Position numbers and translations under genes: made by a program. DNA of 64,000 bases from assembly GCF_016907475.1 (NCBI RefSeq), contig NZ_JAFBCA010000001.1, positions 2,976,001 through 3,040,000 of the forward strand, given 5' to 3'. Origin of the DNA: Nocardioides cavernae. Its GTDB lineage: Bacteria; Actinomycetota; Actinomycetes; Propionibacteriales; Nocardioidaceae. The notes beneath the pieces are model-generated. The model had not been told where the DNA came from. It made no database searches and was given only the letters and a program-made list of their open reading frames with translations. The first letter of the stretch is position 1, and each line of letters opens with the position of its first letter. This document shows, piece after piece, positions 8,085 to 17,500 of the stretch.

Positions 8085-9955
8085 CCTCGATCGTTCCCGA
8101 TCTCGACACCACCACCTTCGAGCAGCTCGTCGAGCGCGCCCGCGGCCTGATCCCGCGGTACGCACCCGGGTGGACCGACCACAACCTGCACGACCCGGGC
8201 ATGACCCTGATCGACCTGCTGGCCTGGATCGTCGACCAGCAGGTGTATCGCACCGGCTTCGTCGGGGATCAGCACCTGGAGGCGTTCGCGGCCCTGCTGG
8301 ACGCGCGGCCGCACGGTCCGTCCCCGGCCCGTGGGCTGCTCTGGCCGCGGCGGTCGCTCGACACTGAATGGGTGGTCGCGGCGGGCGCGGGGGTGACGTG
8401 CGCGACGGACCCGGACCTCCCGTTCCAGCTCGAGACGGGGCTCCACCTCTCGCCTGCACGACTCACCGAGCTCGTCGTCGATGGTGGCGGCGGTGGCGAA
8501 CCAGTGGTGATCGCCCACGAGGGCGATCGCCCCGCGCCCTTCTCGCTCGTCCCCTCCGGCCCCGCCGGTCGGGCCACACTCGTCCTGCGTTTCGACCGGC
8601 CGCTCGTCGCCGTGCCGCCGGAACCGGTGTCGATCGGCTTCGTCGTCGAACCGCCGCCCGGGCCACCCTCCGAGCCCAGCCAACACCGCTGGGGCCCGCT
8701 CCATCTCGAGCACCGGCGCGGCGACGAGGCGTGGGCGCGCGCGGACGTGGTCACCGACGGCACCGCGGCCCTGGGGCGCACAGGCGTGCTGGTCGTCCGG
8801 GTGCCCGCCGGCGACGCCCCCGCGTCGCCCGACCCGTCCCAGCTCCGGCTGGTGCTCGACGCGGACCTGGTGCCGCTCGAGCGGCGGATCACCCGCGTCG
8901 CGCTCAACGTGCTCCCCGTCGTCCAGCAGGCCACCGAGGTGGCCGCCACGTTCGACAGCCGGGGCACCGGTCTGCCCGACCAGTCGGTGCCGTTCGACAG
9001 CACCGACCTGGTCGATGCCGACGCCCTCGAGATCCGTGTCGGCGATGAGGTGTGGCAGCAGAGGTCTGCGCTCGAGAGCGCGGGACCCGACGACCGCGTG
9101 TTCGTCCGCGGGGCGGGCGAGATCGTGTTCGGCAACGGCGTCAACGGTCGCGTCCCGCCACGCGAGGCGGCGATCCAGCGAGGGCAGGTCACCCGGACGC
9201 GGGGCGACCGGGTCCGGGTCCGGGAAGGACTCGAGTGGAACGTCGCCGCCCTCGGACCCGACGGATCGGCGTTCGCCACCAACGTCGCCCCGATCGACGG
9301 CGGTCAGGGGCGGACCGACCTCGCCGTCCTGCTGGCGATGGCCCGTCGCTCGGCCACCGAGCGCCGTGCCCTGCTCACCGACGACGAGCTCGCCGTCGCG
9401 GCCCGGCTGCTGCCCGGGTTCGCCGTGGCGCGCGCCGAGGTGATCGACGGATTTCACCCGTACGTCCCGGACCGGCGGATCGACGGCACGAGGACCCTCG
9501 TCGTCATCCCCCAGCGGCGCAGCCAGGATCCCGCGATGCCCGCGCGGCCGGCGTACCTGGCCGCGGTCCGCCGCCTGCTCGCGGACCGGCGGGTCCTCGG
9601 TGAACGACTCGTCATCGCGGGTCACGTCATCGCGGCGGTGGCCGTGGACCTGACCGTCCGGGCGGACCCGGGCATGCCTCCGGAGGATGTGCGTGCCCGC
9701 GTCACCTCGCGACTGCTGGCCCGGTTCACCGACGTCGGTCGCGACGATGCCATCGCTCCGTGGCCCCTCGGCAGGAGGGTCACGTGCGAGGAGGTGGCCT
9801 CACTCGCCGTCGAGTGCGACGGCGTGCTCGCGGTCGAGTCCTGCACCATCAGTCGGTCGGGGGAGCCGCGCGGCGAGGAGCCGATCGTCCTCCACCCGGA
9901 CGAGGTCGCAGTGCTCGGGGAACCTGACCTGCGATTGGAGGTGGTGGGGTCATGA
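8081..9955 (+). CDS. Putative baseplate assembly protein (second J-type wedge)
   Basis: A 624-aa protein of the 'putative baseplate assembly protein' family that partners the larger J-like protein in eCIS wedges. The N-terminal segment with YAPGWTDHNLHDPGMTLIDL and LLAWIVDQQVYR is the characteristic opening, and FVRGAGEIVFGNGVNGRVPP (about residues 343-362) is the J-like core strand. The C-terminus has an AMPARPAYLAAVRRLLADRR helix and an AVAVDLTVRADPG strand. Its ATG overlaps the upstream stop by 4 nt (ATGA), and its own stop overlaps the next start by 4 nt. I see no frameshift or truncation. Confidence 0.87.
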   Translation: MTSIVPDLDTTTFEQLVERARGLIPRYAPGWTDHNLHDPGMTLIDLLAWIVDQQVYRTGFVGDQHLEAFAALLDARPHGPSPARGLLWPRRSLDTEWVVAAGAGVTCATDPDLPFQLETGLHLSPARLTELVVDGGGGGEPVVIAHEGDRPAPFSLVPSGPAGRATLVLRFDRPLVAVPPEPVSIGFVVEPPPGPPSEPSQHRWGPLHLEHRRGDEAWARADVVTDGTAALGRTGVLVVRVPAGDAPASPDPSQLRLVLDADLVPLERRITRVALNVLPVVQQATEVAATFDSRGTGLPDQSVPFDSTDLVDADALEIRVGDEVWQQRSALESAGPDDRVFVRGAGEIVFGNGVNGRVPPREAAIQRGQVTRTRGDRVRVREGLEWNVAALGPDGSAFATNVAPIDGGQGRTDLAVLLAMARRSATERRALLTDDELAVAARLLPGFAVARAEVIDGFHPYVPDRRIDGTRTLVVIPQRRSQDPAMPARPAYLAAVRRLLADRRVLGERLVIAGHVIAAVAVDLTVRADPGMPPEDVRARVTSRLLARFTDVGRDDAIAPWPLGRRVTCEEVASLAVECDGVLAVESCTISRSGEPRGEEPIVLHPDEVAVLGEPDLRLEVVGS

Positions 9956-12156
9956 GTCGCTCGCCGGACCTCGCCTACCACTTCGCCACCGAGGCCCAGT
10001 GGCGTGCCGGTCTTCGCGACGGGCTGAGGGTGCACGGTGGTGCCGTCCGTCCGCCGTGCGCGATCCAGGCCCGACCCCTGCACGGGGCCGGCCAGGCGCA
10101 CGGCGACGCCCTGGCCGCCGTCGACCCCTGTGGTCGTCTGCTGTGGGTGCGTCCGGGCGACCGCTCCGTACGCCGGTGGGACGAGCTCGGCGTCGTGGAG
10201 CTCGGCAGGCTGGTCCGCGGCCCGACTCCGGTAGCGCTGGCGATCAACGGTGGCCTGCTCTGGCTGGCGACGCTGCGCGGGGTGGAGCGTCATGACGCGC
10301 ACGACCTGCAACGACTGGGCGTCACCACGGACCACGTGGCGGGGACGGACCTGCGTCCGATCGGCGTGTGCCGCGACGGGGCCGACGGGATCTGGGTGCT
10401 CGTGGCCCGATCGTCGGGCTGCCTGACGCTGGTGCACCTCGACTGCTGGGGCGCCGTGGTCGGCCGCCCCCTGCGGGTGCCGCTCGCAGGCGACCTCACC
10501 GGCACCGTGGCGGCTGCCCGGGGTGGCAGGGTCGTCGTCGTACCGTCGCGGTCGTCGCGCGTGGCTGTGCTCGTGCGCCCTCACCCGACCATCGAGGTCC
10601 GACCGCTGCCCCTGGCAGCCGGTCCCGACGTGCGCGCGGTGTCACTCGACCTCGAGGACCGCGTGGTCCTGCTGCGTGCCGACGACGCCGGCGCCGTGGT
10701 GGAGATCCTCACGATCGACGGCGACCCGGACGAGCGGCACGTCGTCGAGCTGCCCCGCGGGTTCGGACCCGTGTCGGGTGTGGTCGCCGGTCGGCAGCTG
10801 GCGCTCGTCGGCGCGGGCGGCCTCGTCGTCCTCGACCCGTCCTCCACGTCGGCCTCGCGGCGGGTCTCGACCTTCGTGACGCCGGCGCTGCACTCCCCGT
10901 TGGGCCGGAACCGCCCGGGAGGGCGCCGCGGCAAGGTGCTCGGGGGCTGGAACCGCGTCGAGGTCGACGTCGCCCTGCCACGGGGTACGACGATGGAGCT
11001 GGCGTGGGCGGCGACGGACCAGGAGTCGGTCGTCCACGAGGTCGGCGCGGTCCTCGCCGACGCCAGCCTCTCCCCGGGGGACCGGCTGGTGGCGCTCGAC
11101 TCCCTGCTCGTGTGGCGCACGCAGGACCGCGTGGTCTACGAGTCGGCACACGTCGACGATGGCGCGGTCGCGGTGCCCGAGCGGTTGGCGGCGACGATCG
11201 ACCGGCCCGAGCCGCACCTCTGGGTGCGGGTCACCGTCACGACCGCGGTCGGGGCCGAGCCACCGATCCTCGCCGGCCTGCACGTGTCGTACCCGTCGAG
11301 GTCGCTCCTCGACGACCTCCCGGCCGTCTACCGCGAGGACCCAGCCTCGGCGTCCCAGCTGCGTCGGCTGCTTGCCCCGTTCGAGGTGCTCCTCGACGGG
11401 CTCGACGCGCGGATCGACGCGCTGCCGGCGCGGATCGACCCCGCGACGGCGGACGACGAGTGGACGACGGTGCTGCTGGGGTGGCTCGGCATGCCGCTCC
11501 TCGAGGACCTCGACCCGGACCGGCGACGGACGCTCCTGCGTGAGCTGCCGCGGCTCCAGCAGGACCGGGGTACCGCAGGCGCCCTCGTGCGCGCGCTCGA
11601 GATCGTGACAGGGAGCACCGTCCGCGTCCGTGACCATGGCGACGAGGCGGCGTGGTGGTTCCTGCCTCGCGCTGGTCGACCCACCGGTGCCCGGCTGGGC
11701 GTCGACACCGTCGTCGCCAGGGCGCGACCGCAGTCGTTCCGGGCCGGCACCGCGATCCTCGGCGAGAGCCCGCTCGGCGTCGCCTGCGTCGACCCGGGAC
11801 GCGTGATCGACGAGCGGAACGGACTCGTCGAGATCCGCGTCGAGCTGCCCGCCGACGAGCGCGCCGCCACGCGTCCGATCGTCGACCGCGTCCTCACCGT
11901 GTTCGCGCCCGCCCATTGCCGTGTCCTCATCGACGACCGACCGGGGCCGGGGTCGTCCGGCTCCCGGGCGATCGGCGTCGACCTGCACCTCGCCGGGTCC
12001 CCCTCGGACGGACCGGACTCCCGCCTCCACGGCGACGAGCACTGGCGCCTCGGCGCCAGCACGGAGCTCGGCGTCTGGTCCCTCCCGGCGCCCACGACCG
12101 GCGTCGCCGTGCTCGACGCCGCGGTGCTCGGCGACGACCCGACCCACCTGACCTGA
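9952..12156 (+). CDS. Tail protein I-like baseplate/fibre-adaptor protein with beta-propeller-like N-terminus
   Basis: A 734-aa protein. The C-terminal third carries the phage-tail-protein domain common in eCIS loci: LLDDLPAVYREDP, FEVLLDGLDARID, WLGMPLLEDLD, RTLLRELPRLQQDRGTAGAL and LEIVTGSTVRVRD at about residues 445-560. It resembles phage P2 protein I. The first ~430 residues contain regularly spaced strand motifs (LLWVRPGDRSVRRWDEL, GIWVLVARSSGCL, VAVLVRPHPTIEVRPL), as in a propeller, followed by an ELAWAATD/LWVRVTVTT beta-sandwich. Such proteins usually close the baseplate and may anchor fibres. It starts in a GTCATGA overlap with the previous gene. Confidence 0.8.
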   Translation: MSRSPDLAYHFATEAQWRAGLRDGLRVHGGAVRPPCAIQARPLHGAGQAHGDALAAVDPCGRLLWVRPGDRSVRRWDELGVVELGRLVRGPTPVALAINGGLLWLATLRGVERHDAHDLQRLGVTTDHVAGTDLRPIGVCRDGADGIWVLVARSSGCLTLVHLDCWGAVVGRPLRVPLAGDLTGTVAAARGGRVVVVPSRSSRVAVLVRPHPTIEVRPLPLAAGPDVRAVSLDLEDRVVLLRADDAGAVVEILTIDGDPDERHVVELPRGFGPVSGVVAGRQLALVGAGGLVVLDPSSTSASRRVSTFVTPALHSPLGRNRPGGRRGKVLGGWNRVEVDVALPRGTTMELAWAATDQESVVHEVGAVLADASLSPGDRLVALDSLLVWRTQDRVVYESAHVDDGAVAVPERLAATIDRPEPHLWVRVTVTTAVGAEPPILAGLHVSYPSRSLLDDLPAVYREDPASASQLRRLLAPFEVLLDGLDARIDALPARIDPATADDEWTTVLLGWLGMPLLEDLDPDRRRTLLRELPRLQQDRGTAGALVRALEIVTGSTVRVRDHGDEAAWWFLPRAGRPTGARLGVDTVVARARPQSFRAGTAILGESPLGVACVDPGRVIDERNGLVEIRVELPADERAATRPIVDRVLTVFAPAHCRVLIDDRPGPGSSGSRAIGVDLHLAGSPSDGPDSRLHGDEHWRLGASTELGVWSLPAPTTGVAVLDAAVLGDDPTHLT

Positions 12157-12183
12157 CGACGCCCCACCGCCAAGGAGCCGATC

Positions 12184-13611
12184 ATGAACACCACCGTCGC
12201 CGCACACCACGAGCCCTGGTCGAAGCGACCGCTGTTCGCTCCGCGACAGCTCCTCGACGCCGATCGCCTCAACGCCGCGCTGGACGACGAGCTCGAGCGC
12301 CAACGGGTCCTCAACCTCGCTCTTCATGGCTGGGGCGTCGTCTTCGGCTTCGGCGTGGAGCTCCGGGAGCTCGGCCGCGACGGCCAGCCGCCGAGGAAAC
12401 GCCTCCTCGTCGGCTGCGGGGTGGCGCTCGACCCGTTCGGACGGATGCTGCGCACCGATGATCGCTTGCTCTCGCTCGCCGACGTCGAGGGCTCGCCACC
12501 GAAGGCCAGCGGCCGGTACACGCTCGTCGCGCACCACGCCGAGCGCCTCGACCCGCCCGATCATGACTCGTGCGGAAGCGCCAGTCCCCAGTGGCGCGAG
12601 TACGGCGTCGTCTACACGCTGCGACACGGATGCGAGCCACCCGGCGACGGTTGTCCTCCGCTGCCGGACGACGAGTGCCTGTCCCGGACCGACTACGTCC
12701 GTCGCAGGATCGGGTCGGCGCGAGAGAAGCAGCCCGGCTTGTCGAAGGATCTGGAGCACGCCTGCGAGCGCCCGGGTTCATTGCAGGCGACACGGTGCGG
12801 CTCCTGGTGCTACGACAAGGATGCGGGCGTCCCCATCGCGTGCGTCGAGATCCGCGACCTCCGCGAACGCGTCGAGAAGGATGGCGCCGATCCGGGCGGC
12901 GACACCGCGAAGACCAAGGGTGACGGCTGGCCAGAGTCCGACGCGCGCTGCCTCGTCATCGACCGGGTCTGCACGGACGAGTGCTCACCGGTGCCCCACG
13001 TGTACCGGAACCCGCTCCTGCTCGAGCTGCTCAACTGCTGCGACGTCGCCCTTCCCCGTGTCGAACGCGTCTCCTGGCCGGGATGGGCGGGTTCGGGCGG
13101 CGTGTCCTGGGACGAGTTCTCGACGCGCATCCAGGTCGTCGACGAGGGTCGAGCCGCGGACGGGCTCGCGATCTGGTTCACCCGTCCCGTTCGGGCCAAC
13201 ACCCTGACCACGGCGTCGGTGCTCCTCACTGCCCTGACGCAGGAGGAGCTGGCGGACTACTGGACGTCGAGCCGCGTACCGATCGAGGTGCGCCCGCTCG
13301 AACCCGTCGGCGAGCTGGCTCGCGGAGTGCAGCTGGTCGCCGACCGCGAGTGGCTCGCCGCCGAGGTCACCGGCAGGAGGTCGTCGCTCACGGATGGCTT
13401 CCGGCTCGAGATCACCCTCCGGGGCCAGCTCCTCAGGGACGACTGCGGCCACATGCTCGACGCGGTCCCCACCGACCTCGACTGCACACGCTGCCAGCGG
13501 CGCCCCGGCGACGATCTGATCTGGGCCTTCGAGGTCGGGGAACGCGATGCCCGGTACGACTCCGGAGGCGCGCCAGACAAGAACGAATCGACACGACAAG
13601 GAGAATCGTGA
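12184..13611 (+). CDS. eCIS-associated Cys-rich protein, paralogue 1
   Basis: A 475-aa protein with no function I can name. The N-terminal ~120 residues (FAPRQLLDADRLNAALDDEL, GWGVVFGFGVELRELG, LLVGCGVALDPFGRML) share a layout with the next gene (GQLVDADALTTAMMF, GCGIVCGLEVV, RPGVMVDCHGFPVEL). The two are probably paralogues with a common N-terminal domain. Cysteines cluster in the middle (DHDSCGS, DGCPPLPDDECLS) and in a C-terminal C..C group (LDCTRCQRRPG). It lies 27 nt after the tail gene with AAGGAG upstream of the ATG, and its stop shares a base with the next start. Position suggests a structural accessory, a fibre-like protein or a cargo handler. Confidence 0.7.
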   Translation: MNTTVAAHHEPWSKRPLFAPRQLLDADRLNAALDDELERQRVLNLALHGWGVVFGFGVELRELGRDGQPPRKRLLVGCGVALDPFGRMLRTDDRLLSLADVEGSPPKASGRYTLVAHHAERLDPPDHDSCGSASPQWREYGVVYTLRHGCEPPGDGCPPLPDDECLSRTDYVRRRIGSAREKQPGLSKDLEHACERPGSLQATRCGSWCYDKDAGVPIACVEIRDLRERVEKDGADPGGDTAKTKGDGWPESDARCLVIDRVCTDECSPVPHVYRNPLLLELLNCCDVALPRVERVSWPGWAGSGGVSWDEFSTRIQVVDEGRAADGLAIWFTRPVRANTLTTASVLLTALTQEELADYWTSSRVPIEVRPLEPVGELARGVQLVADREWLAAEVTGRRSSLTDGFRLEITLRGQLLRDDCGHMLDAVPTDLDCTRCQRRPGDDLIWAFEVGERDARYDSGGAPDKNESTRQGES

Positions 13612-14585
13612 TGAGCACCCAGACCACTGCCGACCCCCAGGTGCTCGTGCCCACCTCGACCGAGCGCGTCCAGTTCCGCGACGGCCAGCTGGTCGACGCC
13701 GACGCTCTCACCACGGCGATGATGTTCCCGGTCTCGTTGCTGCAAGTGGTGCTCCGGTCGTACCTCGGCTGCGGCATCGTGTGTGGCCTGGAGGTCGTCC
13801 GCCCCAACGAGGAGCGGGCGTGCGTCCGCATCCGCCCGGGTGTGATGGTCGACTGCCACGGCTTCCCCGTCGAGCTGTGCCGTGAGGTGGTGCTCGACCT
13901 CACTCCCGACCCGTGCGCCTGTGAGACCGAGGCCCGCACGCTCTGCATCGTGATGCGTCGGGCGACGTCGGAGGACGCCTCTCGACGGCCGTGCGGTGGC
14001 GGATGCGGTGGCGGATGCGGTGGCGGATGCGGTGGCGGATGCGGAGGCGGATGCGGAGGCGGCTGTGGAGGCGGGTGTGGGTGCTCCGGAGGGGCCCACG
14101 ACGACTGCAACCGGGTGCGGGACCAGGTCCTCATCAAGGCGGTCGACCTGACCGGGCTGGACGACGTCCGCGACCACGTGTGCGCGGGGCCCAGCGACGA
14201 CGCCAAGGACGACGCCGAGGACGAATCCGGCTCGGGAGGCTCCGGCACGCCGGTGGCGAAGGCGGTGTCCGGCACGCCGGACGCGGGCGCGGATGAGGAC
14301 GCCGAGGACGACTGCGCGTGCCTGACTGCCTGCGCCGAGCGGTGCTGCGCCGAGCGCAGCTGGGTGCTGCTGGCGTGCGTCACCGTCATCCCTGCGCCCG
14401 ACGACGGATGTGCGTCTGGTTACACGCTGAGCGAGGTCGACTCCACGCGTCGCAAGTACGTCAAGCCGATCGAGTGCTGCCGGTCGCGCCATCGGGAGAC
14501 CGCACGGAAGGTGGCCGAGAAGACCGACACCAAGGCCGCGTCGACGGTGTCGGCGGCGTCGGCGGCCACGAAGGGTGGCTCCTGA
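13611..14585 (+). CDS. eCIS-associated protein with (Cys-Gly-Gly-Gly) repeat, paralogue 2
   Basis: A 324-aa protein. Residues 1-115 form the domain shared with the preceding gene. Residues ~128-157 are seven perfect CGGG tetrapeptides followed by CGCSGG. An acidic stretch (DDAKDDAEDESGSGGSG) comes next, then a second Cys cluster (CACLTACAERCCAERSW) and a C-terminal block ending in a Lys/Ala tail. The regular Cys spacing could bind metal or form disulfide cross-links; both are inferences. ATG start at 13611 overlaps the previous stop and AAGGAGAA lies upstream. I do not recognise a named family. Confidence 0.68.
   Translation: MSTQTTADPQVLVPTSTERVQFRDGQLVDADALTTAMMFPVSLLQVVLRSYLGCGIVCGLEVVRPNEERACVRIRPGVMVDCHGFPVELCREVVLDLTPDPCACETEARTLCIVMRRATSEDASRRPCGGGCGGGCGGGCGGGCGGGCGGGCGGGCGCSGGAHDDCNRVRDQVLIKAVDLTGLDDVRDHVCAGPSDDAKDDAEDESGSGGSGTPVAKAVSGTPDAGADEDAEDDCACLTACAERCCAERSWVLLACVTVIPAPDDGCASGYTLSEVDSTRRKYVKPIECCRSRHRETARKVAEKTDTKAASTVSAASAATKGGS
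13992..14075 (+). repeat. 12-bp in-frame tandem repeat coding (CGGG)7
   Basis: Seven consecutive 12-bp units of the type tgcggtggcgga code for Cys-Gly-Gly-Gly. The first units are identical, and later ones carry synonymous third-base changes (ggt to gga, tgc to tgt). This means the repeat expanded as DNA and then drifted while keeping the protein sequence, which argues that the peptide itself is selected. Confidence 0.9.
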
Positions 14586-14590
14586 CGTCC

Positions 14591-17500
14591 ATGGTGGTCA
14601 CACGGCAGCGCGTCCAGCGGCCGGGCGCCCGACCACGGCCGCCCGTGGTCGGGCGGGTCGCGCCCCCGGGCCTGCGCCCACCGGCGCCGGCCGACCTGCA
14701 GCACCGGCTGGGCAACCGGGGGACCTCCAGGCTCCTGGCCCGCGCGACGGGTGACGGGGGCCTGCCGGTCACTCCCATGCCGACGATGGCTCCGCTGGCC
14801 GAGCCGACCCCGCCGGAACCCGTACGCGGTCCCGAGGCCGCGCCCGCGGTCGTCGCTCCTCTCGAGCTGATCGCGGGCACGCCACCAGGGATGGCGGAGA
14901 CGGTCGGCGAGCCGTCCGCTCCCGGGGCAGTCGACGATCGCACGCCGGTGGCGGACGCCTCGGGCGCGACCACGCTCGCTCCGGCCGACGACGTACCAGC
15001 GGCGGCGCCACCTGTCGCGCCCCCGACCCCGACGTCCGACGCCGCAACGACCGCTGCCCCCGGAGGCACCCCGGCTCCGGAAGGGACCGAGGTGGTTGCG
15101 GTGCCGACGCCGGAGGAGGCGGTGGCGCCGGTGGCGCAGGCCGTGGCCGATCGCGCGCGCCGACAGCGGGCCCATCCGCCTGCCGAGACGCCGGTGGCCA
15201 GCGCCAGCGCGTCGGCGCGCCAGCCCGCGGTCGAGCAACAGCGCTCCACCGCCGAGCGCACGGTCGACGCCATCGACTCCGTGCCGGCTGGCGAGGTGCC
15301 CCGCCAGTCCTTCAAGGAAGCGCTGCGCCTGGCCATCGACGAGGCCACACCTAAGCCGAAGACCGAGGACGAGGCCGATCGTGTCATGGCCCAGGGGGCG
15401 ACCGACGCGAGCGCTCGGATCAACGCACAGCTCGGCATCCAGCGGGAAGAGGCGGCCGGCCCCCTGCGGTCCACGGCCCAGGCCGAGGCGGCGCCCGATC
15501 CAGCGGCCGGTACGCCGGCGCCCGCACTCGTGCCCGAGGCACCCGGTCCCGCCCCCGACCCGGTCGGGCCGGACGCCGTCGTCCCGGCGCCGCTTCCGGC
15601 CGAGCGCCTGGACTACTCCTCGGACCGGTCGGCGACGGACCAGGCCATGGCCGAGGCCGGGGTGAGCACCGAGCAGCTCCAGCGCGGCAACGATCCCGAG
15701 TTCGCGCCAGCGCTCGAGGCACGGTCGACGGCCGAGACGCACGAGGCCGCCGCTGGGAACCAGTACCGGGAGAACGAAGCGGCGGTGCGAGGGGAGTCGC
15801 GGGCGCAGGCCCAGGAGCGGCTCGGCGGCGGCCTCGCCGGGATGCGCGCGCAACGGCTCGACCTCATCGGACAGGTCGTCGGGGAGCAGCAGTCCACGAG
15901 CACGAACCAGTCGCAGCAGCGCCGCCTCGTCACGGAGCGGGTGACCGCCATCAAGGAGGCGACCCGGACCGACGTGGACGTCATTCTCACCGCGATGGAT
16001 GCTGCCGCCGTCGCGATCTTCGACGTCGGGCTGCGCGAGGCCGAAGCGGCGTACGAGGACGCCTTCGAGGAGGCCAAGGGCGGCGTCGGCAACTGGCTCA
16101 CCGAGTGGGGGGACGACTGGGAGCGACTCATCGAGGACTCCCTGGCGACCGGTCGCGCGGCCTATCTCGCGCGCGTCGGCCGGGCCATCGACGAGGTCGC
16201 GACCTTGGTCGAGAGCAGGCTGGCCGCCGCGAAACAACGCGTGGCAGCCGGACGCGCCGAGCTTGACTCGTACGTCGCCGGCCTCGACGAGAGCCTGCGT
16301 TCGGCCGGCGAGGAGGCCCGTCAACTGGTCAGCGCCGACTTCGACGCGCTGGAGTCGTCGATCGACGAACGGCGGGACAGTCTCGTCCAGCGCCTGACCC
16401 AGCAGTACCGCGACTCCTACCAGCGCATGTCCGAGACGGAGAACCGGCTGCGCGAGGAGAACAAGTCGCTGTGGCAGCGCGTATACGACGCCACGGTCGG
16501 GCTGATCAAGAAGATCCTCGAGTTCAAGGACATGCTGCTCTCGGCGCTCGCCGAGGCGGCATCGGTGATCACGCTGATCATCGAGGACCCGATCGGCTTC
16601 CTCTCCAACCTCATCGAGGCGGTGATGCAGGGGGTCACCAACTTCAAGGACCACATCGTCGAGCACCTCGAGAAGGGCCTGCTCGACTGGATCTTCGGAG
16701 CCGTCGCCGGTGCCGGCATCCAGATGCCGGCGAAGTTCGACCTCCAAGGCATCCTGGGACTGGTCCTGCAGATCCTCGGGCTGACGTGGCAGAACATCCG
16801 CCGCATCGCCGTGGAGATGGTCGGCGAGCCGATCGTCCGCGCACTCGAGATGTTCGCCGAGCCGGTCATCGTGCTCGTCCGGGAGGGGCCGGCGGGCCTG
16901 TGGGAGTGGATCAAGGAGAAGCTCACCGACCTGAAGTCGATGCTGCTCGAGGAGATCCAGAGCTGGCTGATCACCAACGTGGTCGAGGCCGGCATCAAGT
17001 GGATCATCGGGCTCCTGACGCCCGCCGGCGCGTTCATCAAGGCGTGCATGGCCATCTACGACATCGTCATGTTCTTCGTCGAGAAGGCGCAGCAGATCGC
17101 CGACCTCGTCAAGGCTGTGACCGCTTCCATCGGTGCGATCGCCAAGGGTTCGCTCGGCGCGGCCGCGCAACGGGTGGAGGACGCCCTTGCCCGGGCGATC
17201 CCGGTCGCCATCGGCTTCCTGGCCGACCTCCTCGGTCTCGGCGACCTCAGCGAGACCATCTCCGCCTTCATCAAGAAGATCCGCAAGCCCGTCGAGGAGG
17301 CCATCCGGTGGCTCATCGGCAAGGCCGTCGACCTCGTCAAGGCGGCGGGCAAGCTGCTGGGGATCGGGAAGGACGACGGACCCAAGGAAGGCGACGAAGA
17401 TCACAAGCTTGCAGTGAATGGCGGCCTTGCCTCACTGCAAGACGCTGTCAACAGGTACGCGGGCAGAGGCGCGACGCGAGAGGTGGCTGAGGAGATCGCG

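Noticed and set aside
3312..8459. 1715-codon minus-strand open frame
   Set aside because: It is antisense to two well-supported baseplate genes; long antisense frames are expected at this GC content. It is Arg/Pro/Gly-rich with no domain pattern.
1..12156. Prophage tail or type VI secretion system
   Set aside because: There are no head, terminase, lysis, integrase or Tss membrane-complex genes. The large J-type proteins, LysM tube protein and cargo-like gene favour eCIS, though upstream genes that would settle it are outside the window.
14420..17404. 994-codon minus-strand open frame
   Set aside because: Antisense to the effector gene, low-complexity composition and no ribosome site.
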